A stretch of DNA of 15,190 bases from positions 1-15,190 of the forward strand of contig CAYJIJ010000057.1 of assembly GCA_964370185.1 (NCBI GenBank). Direction: 5' to 3'. This document shows, in pieces, positions 14,293-15,190 of this stretch. This DNA comes from CAYJEQ01 sp964370185 (GTDB lineage: Bacteria > Bacillota > Clostridia > Oscillospirales > Ruminococcaceae). How positions within the stretch are numbered: the first letter of the stretch is position 1; each line of letters begins with the position of its first letter. The notes under the pieces were generated by a model, which worked only from the letters and a program-made list of their open reading frames with translations, did no database searches and was not told the origin of the DNA. Position numbers and translations under genes: made by a program.

Positions 14293-15190
14293 ATGCAAAA
14301 TTCAGAAATAAATAATAATGTAGAAATAGACAATGAAGAAGTAGTCTTTAAGAAGAGAAGTCAGGCTATGGAAGTTTGGCGTAGGTTTAGAAGAAACAAA
14401 CGCGCCGTACTTGGACTATGTATGTTGAGTGTCCTAATTATCTGTGCAATATTTGCACCACTAATTGCCCCTTACGACCCACTTGTGCATGATTATCGCA
14501 ATATGTTTTCAGCACCAAGTGCGGAGCACATTTTCGGAACCGATGACCTTGGTAGGGATATATTCAGCCGTGTTATTTATGGGGCGAGAATATCGGTTTC
14601 GGTTGGTCTTATCGCAGTTAGTATATCGAGTGTAACAGGATGTACCCTCGGTGCGATAGCAGGTTATTACGGCGGTAAATTTGATAATTTCATCATGAGA
14701 TGCGTGGATGTACTAATGGCAATACCAAGTATTCTGCTAAACATTTCAATCGTTGCGGCACTTGGTACAGGTCTGCAAAATGTTATGATAGCTATCGGTA
14801 TATCGAGTATATCTGGATATTGTCGCATTATGCGTGCCTCGATACTTTCGCTGAGAAATCAAGAGTATGTAGAAGCGGCAAGAGCGGCAGGTGCTAGCGA
14901 CTTTTACATAATTGTAAAGCATATACTACCAAATTCACTTGCACCACTGATTGTACAAGCCACACTAAGAATAGGCGGAGCTATACTTTCCTGTGCATCA
15001 ATGAGCTTTATCGGGCTTGGCATAGTGCCTCCAACACCTGAATGGGGTGCGATGCTCTCCACGGGAAGAACCTATTTAAGGGATGCTCCTCATATGACAA
15101 CATTCCCGGGTATGGCTATAATGTTTGCGGTATTTGCAATGAATCTAATGGGTGACGGCCTCAGAGATGCCCTTGACCCAAAACTGAAAG
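14293..15190 (+). CDS. ABC transporter permease, DppC/OppC type, 3' end outside window
   Basis: The frame starts at the ATG at 14293, twelve bases after the DppB-like stop, with a G-rich AAGGGGGTGG site upstream. It stays open to the window end (299 codons). After an acidic N-terminal tail of about 30 residues come the OppC-type block RRNKRAVLGLCMLSVLI, PLIAPYDP, and FGTDDLGRDIFSRVIYGARI. The EAA loop is VEAARAAGASDFYIIVKHIL, then PNSLAPLIVQ. The visible end, GDGLRDALDPKLK, is the typical C terminus, so only a few residues are missing. The ATPase genes (DppD/DppF type) are expected just to the right. Confidence 0.94.
   Translation, partial: MQNSEINNNVEIDNEEVVFKKRSQAMEVWRRFRRNKRAVLGLCMLSVLIICAIFAPLIAPYDPLVHDYRNMFSAPSAEHIFGTDDLGRDIFSRVIYGARISVSVGLIAVSISSVTGCTLGAIAGYYGGKFDNFIMRCVDVLMAIPSILLNISIVAALGTGLQNVMIAIGISSISGYCRIMRASILSLRNQEYVEAARAAGASDFYIIVKHILPNSLAPLIVQATLRIGGAILSCASMSFIGLGIVPPTPEWGAMLSTGRTYLRDAPHMTTFPGMAIMFAVFAMNLMGDGLRDALDPKLK

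Overview
The window looks like a chromosomal segment of a low-GC, anaerobic Clostridia-type Bacillota. The basis is AT-rich spacers, strong AGGAGG-type ribosome binding sites, sigma-A promoters with TGn-extended -10 boxes, and an N-terminal remnant of the sporulation regulator SpoIIID. The species cannot be named from the sequence. Three metabolic or regulatory blocks dominate; no rRNA, tRNA, CRISPR array or intact insertion sequence was seen.

Left block, minus strand (1-1875): a promoter, a protein with a TPR-like helical region, a coiled coil and three C-terminal membrane helices, and a PP2C-type phosphatase that starts inside the end of the first gene and leaves the window at base 1. The tight coupling suggests a membrane sensor or effector paired with a phosphatase. 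A 74-base imperfect hairpin (1902-1975) separates this pair from the next block.

Middle block, minus strand (2048-8181): a five-gene operon read from about 8146 down to 3035. It encodes a DUF5058 membrane protein, a second multi-spanning membrane protein, an AbgB-like M20 amidohydrolase, an ornithine cyclodeaminase/mu-crystallin-family oxidoreductase, and a MalY/PatB-type PLP C-S lyase. It is followed by an FCD-domain regulator with its own promoter. Read together, the genes suggest uptake of an N-acylated amino acid, possibly an N-acyl S-substituted cysteine, then deacylation and beta-elimination. That substrate is inference.

Spacer (8182-8974): mostly non-coding. It holds a 43-codon SpoIIID-like ORF with an excellent ribosome binding site, which breaks off right after the helix-turn-helix, followed by a strikingly G-rich stretch.

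Right block (8975-15190): a LysR-type regulator on the minus strand diverges from a plus-strand operon encoding a second M20 amidohydrolase, a lipoprotein substrate-binding protein of the peptide/nickel class, and two Dpp/Opp-type permeases, the second cut by the window end. The divergent spacer has two near-consensus promoters and a widely spaced 16-base inverted repeat that is a good candidate LysR site. A strong hairpin terminator sits between the binding-protein and permease genes.

The overall theme is two separately regulated scavenging systems, each pairing a different transporter type with an M20 amide hydrolase.
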